A DNA stretch of 64,000 bases from an uncultured Planctomycetales bacterium (GTDB taxonomy: Bacteria; Planctomycetota; Planctomycetia; Pirellulales; Thermoguttaceae), in the NCBI GenBank assembly GCA_937889015.1, contig CALARR010000274.1:1-64000 (forward strand), given 5' to 3'. Positions 61,629 through 64,000 of this stretch are shown piece after piece. The notes beneath the pieces are model-generated. The model was not told where the DNA came from. It worked only from the letters and a program-made list of their open reading frames with translations, and did no database searches. Position 1 is the stretch's first letter. Each line of letters begins with the position of its first letter. Made by a program: the position numbers and the translations under genes.

Positions 61629-64000
61629 GGCCTGAAGATGGCAAATGGCTTGCGTGCCAGGCCTGGCTGCAGCAATTCGGGCAGGCTCACGCCGGCATAG
61701 TTGATGTAGTACCAATCCGCAGTCAGCAGCTTGGGCTTGCGGAGGATGACCGGAATGCCGGCCAACGACTGCGCCGACCCGACCTGATACGCGGCATTCA
61801 TCAAGGCCGCCGCCACTTGCGGATCCGAACCCAAGTTCGCCTGGCACCAGGCCAATCCTTCCAGTCCTTGGACGGAACGACCCGCCCCCTTGGTCCACCA
61901 GCGGTTCGACTCGTCCAACAACGGCGGCAGAAACCGCGTGCGCAGGGCCTCGCCCAGCTCGCAGCGCAGGTCTTTATCGGGCAGCAGATGATGGGCCCAG
62001 ATGGCGCTTTCCATCGCCGCGCCGGCCGAAAGATTCTGGCTGCGCGCCAGCCACCACCGCGCGTCACCGCCGGCGGCAGCCGCGTCCTTCGCATCGCCCG
62101 TCAGCGCCGCGTACATGCTGGCCGCAGCCAAGGTGCAGCCGATTGTGTACAGATTCTGCTCGGGCGCGAAGATCTTGGTGAGCTTGTCCAGCGGACGCAC
62201 AGGGCGCGCGCCGTAGTCGTGCAAGCACCAACCCACGCCGATCCCGCCGCCCGGACAACGGAAACTGTCGCGAAATCCCATGTAGGCGCGCAGCGAGCTG
62301 AAATAGCGCTGCCGCTGCTCGGCCGGCACATAAGTCACCAGCCGCGCCATGCCGCAGGCGATCTCGCCCCCATCGGCCACATAGCAGGCCTCGCCGCCGT
62401 AGCCCATGGCGTAACCGCCGTCGGGCCGCTGCGCGGCAATCATCGCTTCGCCCCAAGCCATGGCCGCGCGAACGTACTCGGGTCGCGAGAAGATCTCCGC
62501 CCCCGCCAGCAAGGCACGCACGCCGCGGCTGTCCACAAAGCTGATCCCGCTGAACAGGCCGTCACCGCGCGTCCGTTGCGTGGCCACAAGATGCTCGCAC
62601 ACGCCGGCCAGCACGCCGCGCACATCCAGTCCAATCGCCCCTCGATCGCATACCTGGCCGCCGCAGGCCAGTCGGCATTCGCTTTGAAAATGCTTCCAGT
62701 CGAATTGCGCAGGATCGGCCTGCAAAACGACGATCTCGTGCGGCTTGGAGCCAGCCAGTTCCAAGGTCGCCTGGCCGCGTGCCTGAGGTTCACCCCCGGT
62801 CAAAGCCCCCAGCGTCGCCGTCAGTTCCACCGCTCCGCGAAAACGGCGCCCAGCGGCCACTCGGGCCACCAACTCCAGCCGCGCACGCGAGTCGACCACC
62901 TTGTAACGCGGCTCCAACGACAAGAGCATGGGCCGTGCGATCATCGTCTGCGCCAGCCGAGCCAGGCCTTGCGCGATCTTCGCATCGTTGATCGGCAGAC
63001 AAGCCGCAGGCAGTCCGCTGACGGCCCAGCGGCTGCCGGCATAGCGTCCCGCCAGGTGTACCCACAAACCCATCACCGGCTCACCGTCGGCCAGAAGCAA
63101 AGGCACGCCGCGCGCCACTCTCTGCGACGGAAGGAACACGCCATGCGTGGGCTTGCCCGGCTTCAGCAGCAGATCGAGGTTGTGCTCTCGGACCGTCGGC
63201 AGCCACAGCGCCTGGCGCGCCGCGTCGCGCGGCAGTGCGGCGAACACGTCTTGGCCCAGGGCCACCTCCAGCTTCTTCGTGGCACTGCGATCCTTCACGG
63301 TCCCGGCATCCACAAACCGCAAGCAGCGGGTCAGCTCGGCCTCGGTCCCCGGCGGCTGCAACGATGAGCCGAAGGCCTTGCGCAGGGCGGCCAACTCGGG
63401 GTGAAAGCGGAGGCCCGCCGCCCATTGCTGTGGCTCCACGTCGCTGGCCTGCCAGCGCAGGGCGGCAACTTCATAGCCGTGCGGTCCGGCTCCCACCAGG
63501 CTGGCGGGGAAGCCCAACGAGAGCCGAGCGGCTTGCTGGCTGTGAAAGAAGTCGCCGGCCCGGCCGCGCTTCTCGTTGGCATACGAGACGAGGTCCGCGG
63601 CCGAGATCTCATAGTCCTGCCAATCGGCCGTCAAAGGCACGATAGCCTTCCACCGCGACTTGTCGCTCTCGTTCAATTCGATGCACAACCAGGACGTGCG
63701 CTCGTCGCCGCGTGCGCGGAAGCGCAGCAAGGCCCCATCCGCCTGGCCCGTCAGCGGCACGGTCAGATAGTGATACGACTTCAACTCGGCAATGGCCACT
63801 TTCCAGCCAACCTGGCCTGGCTCGCGAACAGGTTCGATCGTGGCTCGTGCTTGATCGCGGCCCACCGTTTCGCCCGCCTCGCCCGTGATCGGAATGGGCG
63901 AGGATTGCGGTGCGGCCAGTTGCTTCCGTGTCAGCCAACCGCGCGGCGAGCGATACAGGGGCTCCGTCAGGATCGGCCCGCCCAGGGCCATCAAATGTGC
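61625..64000 (-). CDS. Toroid-like hypothetical protein, 5' end outside the window
   Basis: At least 789 residues are visible; the frame is open to the window edge, so the start is not seen. The C-terminal half (about the last 350 residues) has helical repeats with six-hairpin character: FVDSRGVRALLAGAEIFSRPEYVRAAMAWGEAMIAAQRPDGGYAMGY, then LYTIGCTLAAASMYAALTGDAKDAA. These resemble alpha/alpha toroid glycosidases or cyclases. The N-terminal half has beta-rich segments (GWKVAIAELKSYHYLTVPL, LLRFRARGDERTSWLCIEL). The gene overlaps the YfhO start codon by 4 nt, so they form a coupled pair. I do not assign an enzymatic function. Confidence 0.65.
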   Translation of the reverse strand, partial: AHLMALGGPILTEPLYRSPRGWLTRKQLAAPQSSPIPITGEAGETVGRDQARATIEPVREPGQVGWKVAIAELKSYHYLTVPLTGQADGALLRFRARGDERTSWLCIELNESDKSRWKAIVPLTADWQDYEISAADLVSYANEKRGRAGDFFHSQQAARLSLGFPASLVGAGPHGYEVAALRWQASDVEPQQWAAGLRFHPELAALRKAFGSSLQPPGTEAELTRCLRFVDAGTVKDRSATKKLEVALGQDVFAALPRDAARQALWLPTVREHNLDLLLKPGKPTHGVFLPSQRVARGVPLLLADGEPVMGLWVHLAGRYAGSRWAVSGLPAACLPINDAKIAQGLARLAQTMIARPMLLSLEPRYKVVDSRARLELVARVAAGRRFRGAVELTATLGALTGGEPQARGQATLELAGSKPHEIVVLQADPAQFDWKHFQSECRLACGGQVCDRGAIGLDVRGVLAGVCEHLVATQRTRGDGLFSGISFVDSRGVRALLAGAEIFSRPEYVRAAMAWGEAMIAAQRPDGGYAMGYGGEACYVADGGEIACGMARLVTYVPAEQRQRYFSSLRAYMGFRDSFRCPGGGIGVGWCLHDYGARPVRPLDKLTKIFAPEQNLYTIGCTLAAASMYAALTGDAKDAAAAGGDARWWLARSQNLSAGAAMESAIWAHHLLPDKDLRCELGEALRTRFLPPLLDESNRWWTKGAGRSVQGLEGLAWCQANLGSDPQVAAALMNAAYQVGSAQSLAGIPVILRKPKLLTADWYYINYAGVSLPELLQPGLARKPFAIFRP

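Overview
The window is GC-rich, densely coded DNA that most likely comes from a member of the Planctomycetota, probably a Pirellulales-like lineage. This is inferred from the combination of gene families: a TIGR03790 protein, a Tat-exported Gfo/Idh oxidoreductase, an exported PQQ-propeller/PA14 fusion, a DUF1080 protein, a secreted sulfatase, a squalene-cyclase-like toroid protein beside ExbB/ExbD, several caspase-like proteins and a YfhO membrane protein. No rRNA, tRNA, CRISPR array, prophage or plasmid-type gene was found. Mobile DNA is limited to one decayed IS4-type transposase and several small dispersed repeats.

Layout. 0-4.4 kb: a TIGR03790 protein, a YhcG-type nuclease overlapping yjbQ, and a repeat-rich patch with the IS remnant. 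4.4-11 kb: exported carbohydrate or surface-associated proteins (Gfo/Idh, a PQQ-propeller/methyltransferase-like/PA14/malectin-like fusion, a beta-helix protein). 11-13.4 kb: a beta-CASP RNase-like protein and a probable pseudo-rhomboid. 14.3-22.3 kb: an energy-transduction operon with exbB, two exbD genes, a two-TM protein, a TM-anchored toroid protein and a TPR protein. 22.3-30.3 kb: a small thioredoxin-like protein, DUF1080, a YyaL/DUF255 protein, HrpB helicase and an FAD oxidoreductase. 30.7-39.6 kb: a complete chemotaxis-type cluster (STAS, soluble MCP-like protein, CheY, CheA, CheW, MCP, CheR-CheD fusion, CheB) without flagellar genes. 39.7-45 kb: cysK, a hybrid histidine kinase, DUF2442 and a sulfatase. 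45.3-51 kb: an OPT peptide transporter overlapping an S46 dipeptidyl-peptidase by 4 nt, then a zincin-like protein. 51.1-57.5 kb: a Tyr-rich small secreted protein and three tandem caspase-like genes, the first with both catalytic residues replaced. 57.9-64 kb: cysE, then on the other strand a YfhO protein coupled to an incomplete toroid-like protein.

Working together. The exb operon looks like a TonB-type motor in which the usual TonB is replaced by a protein with a TonB-like SxxxH transmembrane segment joined to a cyclase-fold toroid. One of its two ExbD proteins has the membrane Asp and the other has Gly at the same position. The S46 peptidase/OPT pair fits extracytoplasmic peptide trimming followed by uptake. 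The chemotaxis cluster has full adaptation chemistry (CheR, CheD, CheB, and an MCP ending in a tether-like pentapeptide). The caspase cluster combines two apparently active enzymes with one catalytically dead paralogue. cysE and cysK, 17 kb apart, complete cysteine synthesis from serine.

A dispersed repeat of about 90 bp occurs three times, each time at the 5' end of a gene. One copy is translated as the N-terminal extension of CheB. All assignments come from reading the sequence; no database search was run.
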